A stretch of DNA of 64,000 nucleotides from positions 806,001 to 870,000 of the forward strand of contig JACDTU010000015.1 of NCBI GenBank assembly GCA_022376465.1. The letters run 5' to 3'. Source of the stretch: Cubamyces lactineus (lineage: Eukaryota; Basidiomycota; Agaricomycetes; Polyporales; Polyporaceae). This document shows positions 11,889 to 23,045 of this stretch, one piece after another. Under the pieces are notes generated by a model that was given only the letters and a program-made list of their open reading frames with translations, made no database searches and was not told the origin of the DNA. A program made the translations under genes and the position numbers. Numbering within the stretch: the first letter of the stretch is position 1; every line of letters begins with the position of its first letter.

Positions 11889-13897
11889 GGTCGTCGTCGG
11901 CGGCGGCGTCGTCGGTGGTGGCGAGAGAAAAGCCCAGAGCGAAGGACGCGATGACTTTAAATGACTCCAGAGAATTTCCTTGGGGTTTGCCGGATAACGT
12001 TGATTACACTTCCCAAAAAGGGTTAGCTCACCTTTATCTCTTGACCGGTGTCATATTCGAGCCACTCAGGCTCACCTCCTCACGCTCGTCTTATCTCCTC
12101 ATTGCTGGAGTTACAAAAGGCGGCAGCTACTTGAGAATACTGCTATATTTTAATGCTGAACTGATGTGAGCACAGCAGCGATTTTACGAGTATTTGGCTG
12201 GTAGAACGACGAGAGTTTTAATTTTGGTAAGTGGGACAACTACGTCACCAGGATTTCATTGACTGAGTGATCGTGTCGAGTCAGGGCGCTTATGGGATCT
12301 TCCTCCGCCTCGAGTTCGATGATCTCCTCCTCCAACAGGTCCAACACCTCCAATCTATTTCTCCGGAGTGAATGACCTTTCTCTGTTACGCTGCACCGGA
12401 TAAAGTCGGATGTTTTCCGTAACGGCTCGTCGTCGAGTCAGTTCAACGCTCGCGATCTGATCCCTCGCCAAGCACGGCAGCCAGCTGGCTTTTCGAATTC
12501 GAAGCTTCAATAATTGCTTACCTTCCAGGTACCGCATGGAGTGCACAGAAGTTTGTATAGAATGTGCATGATGGTACGTATAAATGTCGTTCTGTCCAAC
12601 TCGGTGCACACTGATCATGTACTTGACCTTGTAGCTTCATGTACTCCACTATGCTTGTACATAGTATTGGTCACCACAAGTCGCGTCACGCTTCGCTCGA
12701 ATATGCACCGTGTCCCAGAACATGAATGCGCTCTCCTGAGTTGATAATGAATGTTTGGCCAAGCTTTCCAAACCAATGTTTAATCGTGATCCATCTTTAG
12801 TCTTCTGTATCTACGGTCTTGCACTTACTTCGCAATCTGTCTGCGTATGCCGTGGATGTCATTGGCTAGTATCGTCTACGGTAACATTCGGCTCAAGTCA
12901 GGACTTCGCATGCTATGCTGACGTATCACAAGAAGTCTGGTAGCAGCGCGTGGGCACGCTCTTGCTCACCTCGGACATGCTCGCGCTAGAGGGCATCTCA
13001 TCTCAACATTGTCACTCATGGAAGATCTTTTCCAGCCACTCACGTACGTTCCTCCAGTCCAGCATTGACACTGATGGCTAATTGTGCACGCCCTGGCAGG
13101 ACGAGCGCGCCCTTGACGTCGACATATGGTCGGCTTTTACCTGAATCATATCTGGCTGCGTTACGAAGGCCAAGGCCAGGCCCATGCCTCTAACTGCCCC
13201 CCACATCGTAAGAGACTCCCCTCTCGCATACTATTTGACGTCATGCCAGCGACCTTCTAGCATGATGATGACCGGCATCTCAGCTCGAGCAAAGTGGTGT
13301 GGGTTGTCATAACGATGTATTTACGATGCTCGTGGTCGATCTGGCAACTAGCGAACCAACGATGACAGGCCCACTAGACGCGGGCATAACATCATAGTTC
13401 ATGCACAACGGCCATGACCGGTCTTTACGGTCAGTAAGCAGCGCTCTTATTGCCTCCGACATGGATCTGATCGCACACGCGTCATCGCACATGCTTGCTT
13501 CCTCCTGGATAGGCGGTCGTCCATCAACTGCCAACAGAAAGAGAATGTTCTTGGAGCTGCAAAGATAGTCACATCCTCGTCCCGCTCCATGCGACAAAGA
13601 AGCCTGCCCGGGAACCCCAAGGGAGCCAGCGGGACCGGTTGAGCTCACGCCGCCCGGTCGAGCAGCAGGGATCAGTCACGCCTGACGCGCAGTACAGGGC
13701 ACAGAACCACTGTCCAGGTCTTCGCCTTCGCCGATTCTCACGGAGAAGAATCGTTAATGCCGTGGTATCAAAGTTAAAGTCTCCAAGTCCGTTGAGGAGT
13801 TCGATACCCCCGGTCGTGTCGCCTAATAACCTCTCCCCCTCTTCCCTTCGCCTCTTCCTCTAACCCCCATTTTTTTGAGTGATAGCTCTCGGGCACC
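11889..13897. other. 2 kb divergent promoter region between CPA2 and PAL1
   Basis: Both flanking genes start away from this stretch. Small open frames are present (for example 13307-13648 minus), but none shows a domain, an exon series or an ATG-led coding bias. No TATA box is evident just upstream of the PAL start. Confidence 0.45.
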
Positions 13898-16438
13898 ATG
13901 CCGGGATACACGAAGTTCCACAACCACCTCGTTGCTTGCGAGCCGAACTTCTTCGTTAAGAGGGTACCGCAGGCCCTCCCTCAACTCCCTGAGCCCTCCT
14001 TGGAAGCTTCGCGCGTTCCGCTCCTTGCCAAATTCATAGAAGCTCACCGTTCTCTTGAAGAACATAAGTACGTGGGTTGAAGCCTTCACGAGAGCAGCGC
14101 TCTTGTATCGAGCTCCTCGATTCCATATACCAAGAGGTGTAAGGAATCGCGGAGTCCGGGCAAGCAGCATAGGATTGACGCAGTAGTGCTAGGGTGAACG
14201 AGGCATTGAGATGGGTCGTGCTGACGTTCGTTCTAGGAGAGGGAAACCCGTACTAGTGGACGGGGAAACTCTGACAATCCCTGGTATCACCGCCGTGTCA
14301 CGGTACCTCGCGACTTCGGTTCTGGATAGTTCGTTGCACCTCCGTGATCGCGTCCTGCGCAGTCACCAAGTGGTGTCTGAGAAAGTCGAGAACGGAAAGA
14401 GTGTCTATGGCGTAAGTACAGGTTTCGGCGGGAGCGGTGAGTACAAGGCGATGTCACGATTCCGAGGACGCCCTCTGACCACGATCCTCACTACAGCCGA
14501 TACTCGCACGGATGACCCGCTGACGCTCGGCCAGGCGTTACTTCAACATCAGCAGTCCGGTGTACTTCCATCGACCGCGGAATCAGCGCCCATGGTTCTC
14601 CCGCTTCTTGACCCTCTTTCGTCAACGAGCATGCCCGAGTCGTGGGTGCGAGGCGCCATCCTAATTCGTATGAATTCCCTCATTCGCGGACACTCCGGCG
14701 TCCGCTGGGAGCTCATCGAGCGTATGAATGCGCTCCTCCGCGAGAACATCGTCCCCCTTGTTCCTCTTCGCGGCAGTATATCCGCCTCCGGCGACCTCTC
14801 TCCGCTCTCGTATATCGCCGGAGTGCTCATCGGCAACCCTTCTATCCGTGTCTTCGACGGCCCTCCGAGCTTCAAGAACCGACGCATCGTATCATCCCGA
14901 GAGGCCTTAGCAGCCCATGATATCGAACCCATTCCACTAGCCTCCAAAGAGCACCTCGGTATTTTGAACGGCACCGCATTCTCGGCCTCGGTCGGCGCTC
15001 TCGCCATCAACGACGCTGTCCACCTCTCGCTCCTCGCTCAGGTGTGCACCGCGATGTGCACCGAGGCGATGCTCGGAGCGCGTGGCTCCTTTGCTCCGTT
15101 CATTCACTCTGTTGCGCGCCCGCACCCAGGCCAAGTGGAAGTAGCAGCTACGATCGACAACCTGCTCGAGGGATCGCAGCTGGCGGTGACAAGTGAAGAG
15201 GAGAAGCACATTTCGGCCGACATTGGAGAGCTGCGGCAAGACAGGTACCCCCTGCGTACCGCGGCGCAGTTCTTGGGTCCGCAGGTAGAAGATATTCTAT
15301 CCGCGCTCGAAACGGTGACGCTGGAGTGCAATTCCAGTGAGTACGATGCCTAATGGGAATTTTGGACGCTCAACAAGAACAAGTATAGCCACCGATAACC
15401 CTCTCATTGACGCTGAGACCGGCGAAGTACACCACGGTGGCAACTTCCAGGCCATGGCTGTCACGAACGCGATGGAGAAGACGCGCCTCGCGCTTCACCA
15501 CATTGGCAAGCTGCTGTTCGCACAGTGCACGGAGCTGATTAATCCGGTGATGAACCGTGGGCTGCCGCCGAACCTCGCGGCGACGGACCCGTCCCTCAAC
15601 TACTTCGCCAAGGGTATTGACATTCATGCTGCGGCGTATGTCGGCGAGCTTGGGTTCCTGGCGAACCCTGTCTCCACCCATGTGCAGTCGGCTGAAATGC
15701 ACAATCAGGCTGTCAAGTACGTCTTCTCCCTTCCTCAGCCAACCGAAGGCGATGGTGCTTACCTATCATGCCAGTTCTCTCGCACTCATCTCGGCCCGCG
15801 CGACGATCAACTCACTTGAGGTGCTCTCGCTCCTTACGGCGAGCTACCTCTGCGCGCTCTGCCAGGCGCTCGACCTCCGCGCGATGCAGCACGAGTTCCA
15901 GCTCGAGGCGGATACGATCCTGCGCGAAGAGCTCACTCACTTCTTCGGCCCGCACCTCTCCACCGCGAACCTCTCCGCGCTCGTGCCAGCCATCTCCCGC
16001 CACGTCCGCCGTGCGTTCGAGTCGACGAGCACGATGGACGCTGCGCTCCGCATGCGCACTGTCGCGGCTGCGACGACGACGCCTCTCGTCGACTTCTGTA
16101 CCCAACACGCGGGCCTAGCCGCGCTTGGCCAGATCACGGAGTTCCGCGAGGCGCTCGCCCAGCGCATGGTCGTCGCTTTGACGCGCCTTCGCGAGCAATA
16201 TTTGAATGGTGACAAGGGCCCTGCGCCAGCGAGCGCGTACCTTGGACGTACCCGCGCTGTGTACGAATACGTTCGGGTCACACTTGGGATCCGTATGCAT
16301 GGCGCGGAGAATTTGCATAAGTTCGAGCAGGGCCCTGGTGTTGAGGCCCAAACGGTCGGCCAGGATATCTCGCTCATCCACGAGGCTATTCGGGATGGGC
16401 AGATGCAAGACGTTGTTGTTGGGCTGTTCGCGCAGTAG
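13898..16438 (+). CDS. Phenylalanine ammonia-lyase, copy 1
   Basis: It deaminates L-phenylalanine (possibly also L-tyrosine) to trans-cinnamate and ammonia. Four introns (14068-14236, 14437-14496, 15337-15388, 15717-15774) leave 734 codons including stop, the normal fungal PAL length. The catalytic Tyr sits in [17 protein letters not shown]. The MIO cofactor tripeptide Ala-Ser-Gly is at 14784-14792 in [14 protein letters not shown]. The substrate-selectivity pair is His-Gln (14547-14552, LLQHQQSG), the combination seen in Rhodotorula-type PAL/TAL enzymes rather than the plant Phe-Leu. The C-terminal half holds the [13 protein letters not shown] and [17 protein letters not shown] segments typical of fungal PAL. 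The start MPGYTK is shared with copy 2. It faces copy 2 tail to tail. Confidence 0.96.
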
Positions 16439-16920
16439 CTGTTCAGCCTGCTATACCATAGAGTGTGCATCGTTGACAAGACCTGGAAGATCTCGTGCCT
16501 TTCGTTTTCGTCGTGTACCTGGAAGAAGTCCTAAGGAAAGTTTGTACTTATGTACTAGATACCAACCTGTATGCAATAGATGTAGAGTTATGAGGTGAAT
16601 CTTCACGAATCATTATGATATGCATACAATGACAGTGCCTTGGAGTGCCGTTAGCGTCCGGAATTTCCGTAGTGACAACCTCCTCTTTCCTTATCTTCAT
16701 TTCATGACCGGCCCGCCTCGGAGCACTCTATAGCAGCACGGATAGGTCAGCATTGTCTGAGCTCAGCTGGGCCACAATGCGCTGGAATGGTAGCGGGCGC
16801 TACATAAGCCATACTACAAGAAGCGCGTATCCTCGATCGTAGCAGCCACAGCACTGACCTTTCCTCCTCTCCACATCGCCATCCACTTTGCCACTTCTTA
16901 TATCGCCACACGTAAAAAGG
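16439..16920. other. Intergenic region between PAL1 and the SAP/coiled-coil gene
   Basis: It contains the PAL1 3' flank and the promoter of the next gene. No open frame or RNA gene is recognisable. Confidence 0.4.
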
Positions 16921-19067
16921 ATGGATAGCTCAGCGTTGTGCAAGCTCTCCTACGCCGACCTGCAGAAGCTTGCGAAGGTGAGTCGTATGTGGACGCGGTT
17001 CCATGTTACCTGTGGCTAATGTCTACCCCGCGCTCTCGCGTACGCCTAGCGTGACGGCATCCGCGCGAACCAGAGAAAAGCGGATATTGTAGCAGAGCTC
17101 ATCAAGAAGCATCATCCGATGTTGGTCCCGTTGTGAGCACGCCGTCCCAATGATTGTTGCGGCGTGCTGAAGGACCGCTGCCCGTGTAGCATGGCCACCG
17201 TTGATGCGACCTCGGAGCAAGAGGCGATCTCGAAGAAGATATTCAGACGTCAAGGTATCACCACTCTTCCTGTACGGATGACTCGTGAAAGTTTGAGTCG
17301 AGTCGAAGTGGCAGCCAACGATAGAGCTCCCGAGGAAGGGTCGAGGACGGCAAGTTCCAGCCCTCGATCCAATGCTGTGAGAACAGCAACAACTAGCCAG
17401 CACCAAGACCACCGAGATGAGGAGGAGTCGTTTGCTAGCCACAAGAACTCTACTGGCGCGGCGTCCCATGCTTCAATCAACGCAGATTCCGTGCTAGCCT
17501 CTTCCAGAGCGAAGGACAAGGCCAAGGTAGTGGAATCACCAGCGCAAGGTGCATGTGCAGCCACGTCGGCATTCGCCACCCAGTCAACAGGGAACGTGGT
17601 AGAGAGCTACGAGACTGCCAGCACAGACATTCGCCGTACGCGTAAGAGCCCCTTGGCTGCACTGCGCGACGTGTCTCCTGGGAACGCGAGTCCAAAATCT
17701 ATCAGCGCCACACAAAAGGCTATAGGAGGCAAAGAGAACAATCCGAGCTTCTTTGGAAAGAACCAAGGTACGATTAACCAGCTGTTCGCCAGTTGCCAGA
17801 GACCAAGACTGCAGCTGTCGTTTGCAACCGGGCAATACCAAGCAGACCCGAGCATCCCGTCGTGCCCTTGGGTGAATGGTCGAGGAAGTAAGTCAAAGGC
17901 CTGATCGCTCTGATTCCTGAAGTGTCGCGTCGTGCTAATCATCCACAATGTTTGAAAGATCCCTCAACGGACGGATCCCGTTGCGATGTGAGCCACGTAG
18001 CGAGGTATCAGAGTAAGAAAGAAGCCTTACAAATCATTGTGGCACCCTTTTGATACCATGATTTCGTTCTTTGCAGATGCGATGCAAGAACAATTTGCAT
18101 CCTTTCCTCTCTGCCCTGTAGTGTCATGGAGTCCCGTTCGATACAATGGTGCTACAAGTGAGTGTCTAAACGAAAAAGAGCTCTCATGATGATATTTAAA
18201 CGCACCTGTAGCTCCTTCAACCACATGCAGTCCTTCCACCCCACACCAACCAACTCGCGTCGCGCCGACCGAAGAGCGACTTGCCCGAATGTGCGAGCAA
18301 GACGCTCAGCCAACCGGCGTTACCGAACCACTACTGAGCACCGCATCATATTCTTCTCAACCGAAGGCACAGAAAACCCAGGAAACCAATGCCATACCGC
18401 CTCGACAAAACGTCCCACCATCGGACCACGCATCGAATCGTGCCAATGCGTCTGGGTCCAGTGAGCTTCGCCCTCGAACGGCTACACAACCATCGCAGCA
18501 CCGCCTAACGGTCGAGGAAATTGAGAGGTCTCTCGAGGTCATCGCTCCGTTTGCGGATGCTGACGAAGGAGTGAGAGAGCAAGTTCGGGAATTGCGAGTC
18601 CTCCTAACCAGGATTAGGCGCAGAAAGACGGCCCTCCTTGAACGTGGACGCAGGTTGCATCAGCTGCGCCTCGCGCTCGAGCGGAAGATATCCATGGACT
18701 TCAAATCAAGAATCAAACGCCCTGAAGACACAAGTACGCATCCAGACGGACCTCTGCCACATGATCCCGCATCTACCTCTAGCAAAGGCAGTGCTGACGG
18801 GAGGGGGGCACATAGCGAGACGGATGAGGAGGGCGATATCCTGGAGGTCGAAGAGATGACGTCCAGGGAGGTGGACCGTTCCGACCTTCCATCGCCTTCT
18901 GCTCGCAGTGCGGATCACAGCACCGGAGAGTGAGTGTCTACATCACTGAGTGGGAGTCGATGGACACTCACATGAGCAGTAGCCTCCCGAAGGACAACAA
19001 ACGTCCTGGCGCAAACTTGACTCATCGCCATGCAAGCGTGCGTGCGCGAGCGCCTGAAGGGGGGTAG
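16921..19067 (+). CDS. SAP-motif, coiled-coil nuclear-type protein with a KEN box
   Basis: No named orthologue recognised. Exon 1 reads MDSSALCKLSYADLQKLAK. After an intron, RDGIRANQKKADIVAELIKK completes a SAP-like motif, with the intron in the same place as in the gene at 887-2934. A long Ser/Ala-rich, low-complexity segment follows, with RKSPLAAL and a KEN box (GGKENNPSFFGK, near 17730), both of the kind found in APC/C substrates. Small exons lie between 17890 and 18210. The 3' part encodes a coiled coil (EEIERSLEVI to LRLALERKI), an acidic stretch and a basic end. The frame can stop at 18933 (STGE). Alternatively an intron from GTGAGTGTC to CAG (about 18929-18979) adds a basic tail ending at 19067, as in the paralogue. 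A chromosome-associated role is inferred only. Confidence 0.68.
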
Positions 19068-19926
19068 GTTAGGTTGCGGCGTTGCTATTCTGTCCAATGT
19101 CTGCGTTCATTCATGTATCTGCCCGCATGCTGTTCATTTTAGTATGCTTTATGTCGCTGTTAAACTATTGCGATTGGTGTAACCTGCAATCGGACAATTG
19201 ATGGGCGTCTGTCGCTTGAACAACTCAAGGCTCAGGACTGGACTCGTAAATCTCGAGGTAAGAATCGAAGAAAATATATCCGTTCCACATGAGTCTTGAG
19301 AGGACCCTTGGTCAACTGTGCCGGATGAGGAGGAAAAATACACACGAACATACTGACAAACGCATGCATCGTACCTTTGACAGGTTCGCAGTTTCTCGTG
19401 TGGGTCGGAAGTACTGGAGAAGTTGTTCTAGTCATATCACGAGAGCGAGAGCAAGTATTCTCTGTTGTTTTGTAGGATGTAGGACCTCAACCAGAAGACG
19501 GCTAAGACAAGAAGGGTCACGAAGGAGTTCAAAGAGGACGCGCGTCTCTGTATCAGAGGTTGTATAGGCGCCTGAATTTTGTACTGCTAAGGAGCTACAG
19601 GCTGTTGGTTCTGTAGCGTAGTCGTCGGTCGACTCTGATAAAGCTATTTTTTGTTCTCTGTACTCATGCACATTGAAGCCTATCTGTGGACTGTCAATCC
19701 GATATAATGGCCGAGAGATAGAGATACGTTGCCTTGAGAGTCTAGGCCGGTTCCTCGAAGCATAAGGATCTCCGAAATAATCAGTACAACTTTGGTGAGA
19801 TTGAATAGTATTTCTACTTCTATTGTGGTATGCGTACAAGTACATGTTCCTGTCACAATCAAAATACATAGTCGTACTTGAAGATGATAAAAAAGGAGCA
19901 AAGCAAGTTCAATACACCATACCCAT
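19068..19926. other. Intergenic region between the SAP gene and PAL2 3' ends
   Basis: Both flanking genes end here. A 145-codon minus-strand open frame (19432-19869) has no recognisable domain and no good ATG context, so I treat the stretch as non-coding. Confidence 0.4.
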
Positions 19927-22545
19927 CTATGCGAACAGCCCGACGACGATGTCCTGCATCTTCCCATCCCGGATCGCCTCGTGGATGAGGGAGATGTTCT
20001 GGCCAATTGTTTGGTCCTCCACGCCGGGGCCCTGCGAGAACTTGTGCAAGTTCTCGGCGCCGTGCATGCGAACGCCAAGCGTGACCCGGATGAACTCGTA
20101 CACGGGGCGCGAGCGACCAAGGTATGCGCTGGCGGGAGCAGGCCCCTTCTCGCCGTTGAGGTACTGCTCGCGGAGGCGAGTGAGCGAGGAGGCCATCCGT
20201 TGAGCGAGAGTCTCGCGGAACTGGACGATCTGGTCCAGTGCAGCGAGCCCAGCGTGCTTGGCGCAGAAGTCTACGAGGGGCGTCGTCGTCGCGGCGGCAA
20301 CGGTGCGCATGCGGAGGCCAGCGTCCATCGTGCTCGTTGCCTCGAAGGAGCGACGGATGTGGCGGGAGATAATCGGCACGAGCGAGGAGAGGTCGACGCC
20401 GGACAAGTGGGGGCCGAAGAAGTGCGTCACCTCTTCGCGCAGGATGCTGTCGGCCTCGAGCTGGAACTCGTGCTGCATAGCGCGGAGGTCAAGCGCCTGG
20501 CAGAGGGCGTACAAATAGCTCGCTGTGAGAAGCGAGAGCACTTCGAGCGAGTTTATTGTTGCACGAGCGGAAATGAGTGCGAGTGAGCTAATGCAATACG
20601 TTGATACGTTAGTATGAGGGACTACAGAGTAAGACGCAGCACGTACTTCACAGCCTGGTTGTGCATCTCAGCGGACTGGATGTGAGTCGAGACGGGGTTG
20701 GCAAGGTACCCAAGTTCGCCGACATACGCGGCGGCGTGGATGTCGATGCCCTTCGTGTGGTAGTTGAGGGACGGGTCGGTCGCAGCGAGGTTCGGCGGCA
20801 GCCCGCGGTTCATCGACGGGTTCATCAACTCCGTGCACTGAGCGAAGAGAAGCTTGCCAATATGGTGAAGCGCAAGGCGAGTCTTCTCCATTGCGTTCGT
20901 GACAGCCATTGCCTGGAAGTTGCCACCGTGGTGGACTTCGCCGGTCTCGGCATCAATAAGCGGGTTATCGGTGGCTTCGATGACGCGCGCGCACATTAGA
21001 ATTCGGCTTGATTTAGAACAGCTGACTGCACTCACTGGAGTTGCACTCGAGCGTCACTGTCGCAAGAGCAGACAAGATGTCTTCCACTTGCGGGCCCAAG
21101 AACTGCGCCGCGGTACGCAGAGGGTACCTGTCTTGCCGCAGCTCTCCAATGTCGGCCGAAATGTGTTTCTCCTCTTCGCTTGTCACCGCCAGCTGCGAGC
21201 CCTCGAGCAGGTTGTCGATGATTGCCGCCACCTCGACTTGGCCGGGGTGCGGGCGCGCAACGGCGTGGATGAATCGGTCGAACGAACCCCGGGCTCCGAG
21301 CATCGCCTCGGTGCACATCGCGGTACACACCTGAGCGAGGAGCGAGAGGTGGACAGCGTCGTTGATGGCGAGAGCGCCGACCGAGGCGGAGAAAGCAGTG
21401 CCATTCAGGATGCCGAGATGTTCCTTTGAGGCGAGCGGGATGGGCTCAATGTGGTGGGCGGCCAAGGCATCTTTGGAAGAGACGATGCGGCGACCCTTGA
21501 AGGTCGGAGGACCGTCGAAGACACGGATGGAGGGATTGCCGATGAGGACGCCAGCGATGTACGAGAGTGGAGATAGATCGCCGGAGGCAGAAATACTACC
21601 ACGAAGGGGGACGAGGGGGATGACGTTCTCGCGGAGGAGAGCATTCATACGCTCGATGAGCTCCCAGCGGACGCCAGAGTGTCCACGAATGAGGGAGTTC
21701 ATGCGAATCAGGATGGCGCCCCGCACCCACGACTCGGGCATGCTCGTGGAGGACAGCGGATCGAGGAGCGGAAGCACTGCGGGCGCCGACTCTGTGTCCG
21801 ACGGAAGAACACCGACTTGCTGGTGTTGGAGGAGCGCATGGCCGAGCGTCAATGGGTCGTTCGTGCGAGTATCGGCTAGCATATTGAATGACGGTGAGAA
21901 CGGATCATCCAGGGGCTATAGCTTCGCGCTTACCACTCCCACCAAATCCTGTGCTAACTCCGTAGACGCTCTTCTCGCTCTTGACCTTGTCGGCGATGAC
22001 TTGGCGGCTCTTGAGAACGCGGTCTTGAATGGCGGGGGAGTCGTCGAGGACGACTCCCGCCAGGTATCGTGCGACCGCAGCCACCGCAGGTATCGACAGC
22101 GTCTCACCATCAACTACTACCGGCTGTCCTTGTCTGTTTGTTGTTGGTCAGTACAGGTTTCACAAACTAATGGCCGGCTACAAGAGCGAACGGGCGATGC
22201 GCAGTAGAAATGGCCGGGAATGAAGGAGCATCCCGGAAAGGGAAAACGCATCCCATATATGGCAATTGCCCGAAGGTTCAGGCAGTCACGACATTTATGT
22301 TCCGTGCCCTCAGGGGCTTCGGGGCGCAAGATAAGAACAGAGGCGGAAGAGATAGACACATACTTGTAGGACTCGAGGGCACGGTGTGCCTCGATGAACT
22401 TGGCAAGAAGCTGAGATGGCGATGTGTCCCGAGAGGACTCAGCAGAAGGACCATGGGGCTGAGGAGGTACCGAGGCCCTCTTCACGAGGAAGGGGTTGGG
22501 CTCGAAGGTGGAGGAGTAGGTGTGAGACTTGGTGTAACCGGGCAT
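19927..22545 (-). CDS. Phenylalanine ammonia-lyase, copy 2
   Basis: Same reaction and fold as copy 1. Four introns at the same four positions (20588-20646, 20975-21035, 21876-21933, 22134-22363) leave 737 codons including stop. The MIO tripeptide Ala-Ser-Gly is at 21580-21588, the His-Gln selectivity pair at 21820-21825, and the catalytic Tyr in [17 protein letters not shown]. The enzyme looks complete and active. The central exon (ADTRT to ECNS) is nearly identical to copy 1, while the first exons, including the N-terminal ~60 residues, differ strongly. Intron 1 is 230 nt against 169 nt in copy 1. A TATA box lies 133 bp upstream of the ATG. With copy 1 it forms an inverted pair around the SAP gene. 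Confidence 0.96.
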
Positions 22546-22677
22546 GGTGTGTGGTATGAGGAGAAGAAGGCTACTGTGTTGAACAGTGGGGGCGACTGGG
22601 GAGGCGCGAGGTTCGAGGGGAAAGTGGTTCAGCCGATGCGCTGTGGGGATGGAGAACCATGGTGGAGGCGGGGGACT

Positions 22678-22684
22678 TTTTATA
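22678..22684 (-). promoter_or_regulatory. TATA box of PAL2
   Basis: TATAAAA on the minus strand, 133 bp upstream of the PAL2 ATG, a distance that fits a fungal core promoter with a short leader. Confidence 0.6.
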
Positions 22685-23008
22685 CCTGTACCACATCCGC
22701 CTTGGACTCTCGACGTAAGAGCTGGTGTGCAGGAGACTGGGAACGATCGTTCGGTACCACTGCGCGCTCATCGCTAGATTCCTGCTGCTATGACTGGCCC
22801 CGGCCGGATCTTCGGTGAGGCTCGTGCCCAGCCGGACTTGCTCTCTCCATCCCGCCCTCCGCTTCTAAGTTCTTGGGCGCATGGGGCGACGAACTTGTCT
22901 CTATCGGTGTGCACCGTATCTCCTGATAGAAATCAGACGAAGATATTCGAAACCCGCCTATCTTTGCGCAAACCGACTACTGCATATCGTTGGGCGTCCT
23001 CCACGGCA

Positions 23009-23045
23009 CCCGGCCTCGGCCGGCTTAGGCGCCTCCGGCCGGGGC
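23009..23045. promoter_or_regulatory. GC-rich imperfect palindrome in the PAL2 upstream region
   Basis: Two CGGCCGG blocks flank a central GGCGCC, giving an imperfect inverted repeat about 465-500 bp upstream of the PAL2 ATG. Paired CGG/CCG triplets are the kind of site bound by fungal Zn2Cys6 regulators. No regulator is known for this site, so function is a guess. Confidence 0.3.

Noticed and set aside
8537..11954. Long plus-strand frames opposite CPA2
   Set aside because: Antisense shadows of a highly conserved enzyme gene.
13307..13648. 113-codon minus-strand frame upstream of PAL1
   Set aside because: Starts with a non-ATG codon and has no recognisable features.
19432..19869. 145-codon minus-strand open frame beside PAL2
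   Set aside because: Composition is not like the flanking genes and there is no domain or good start context.
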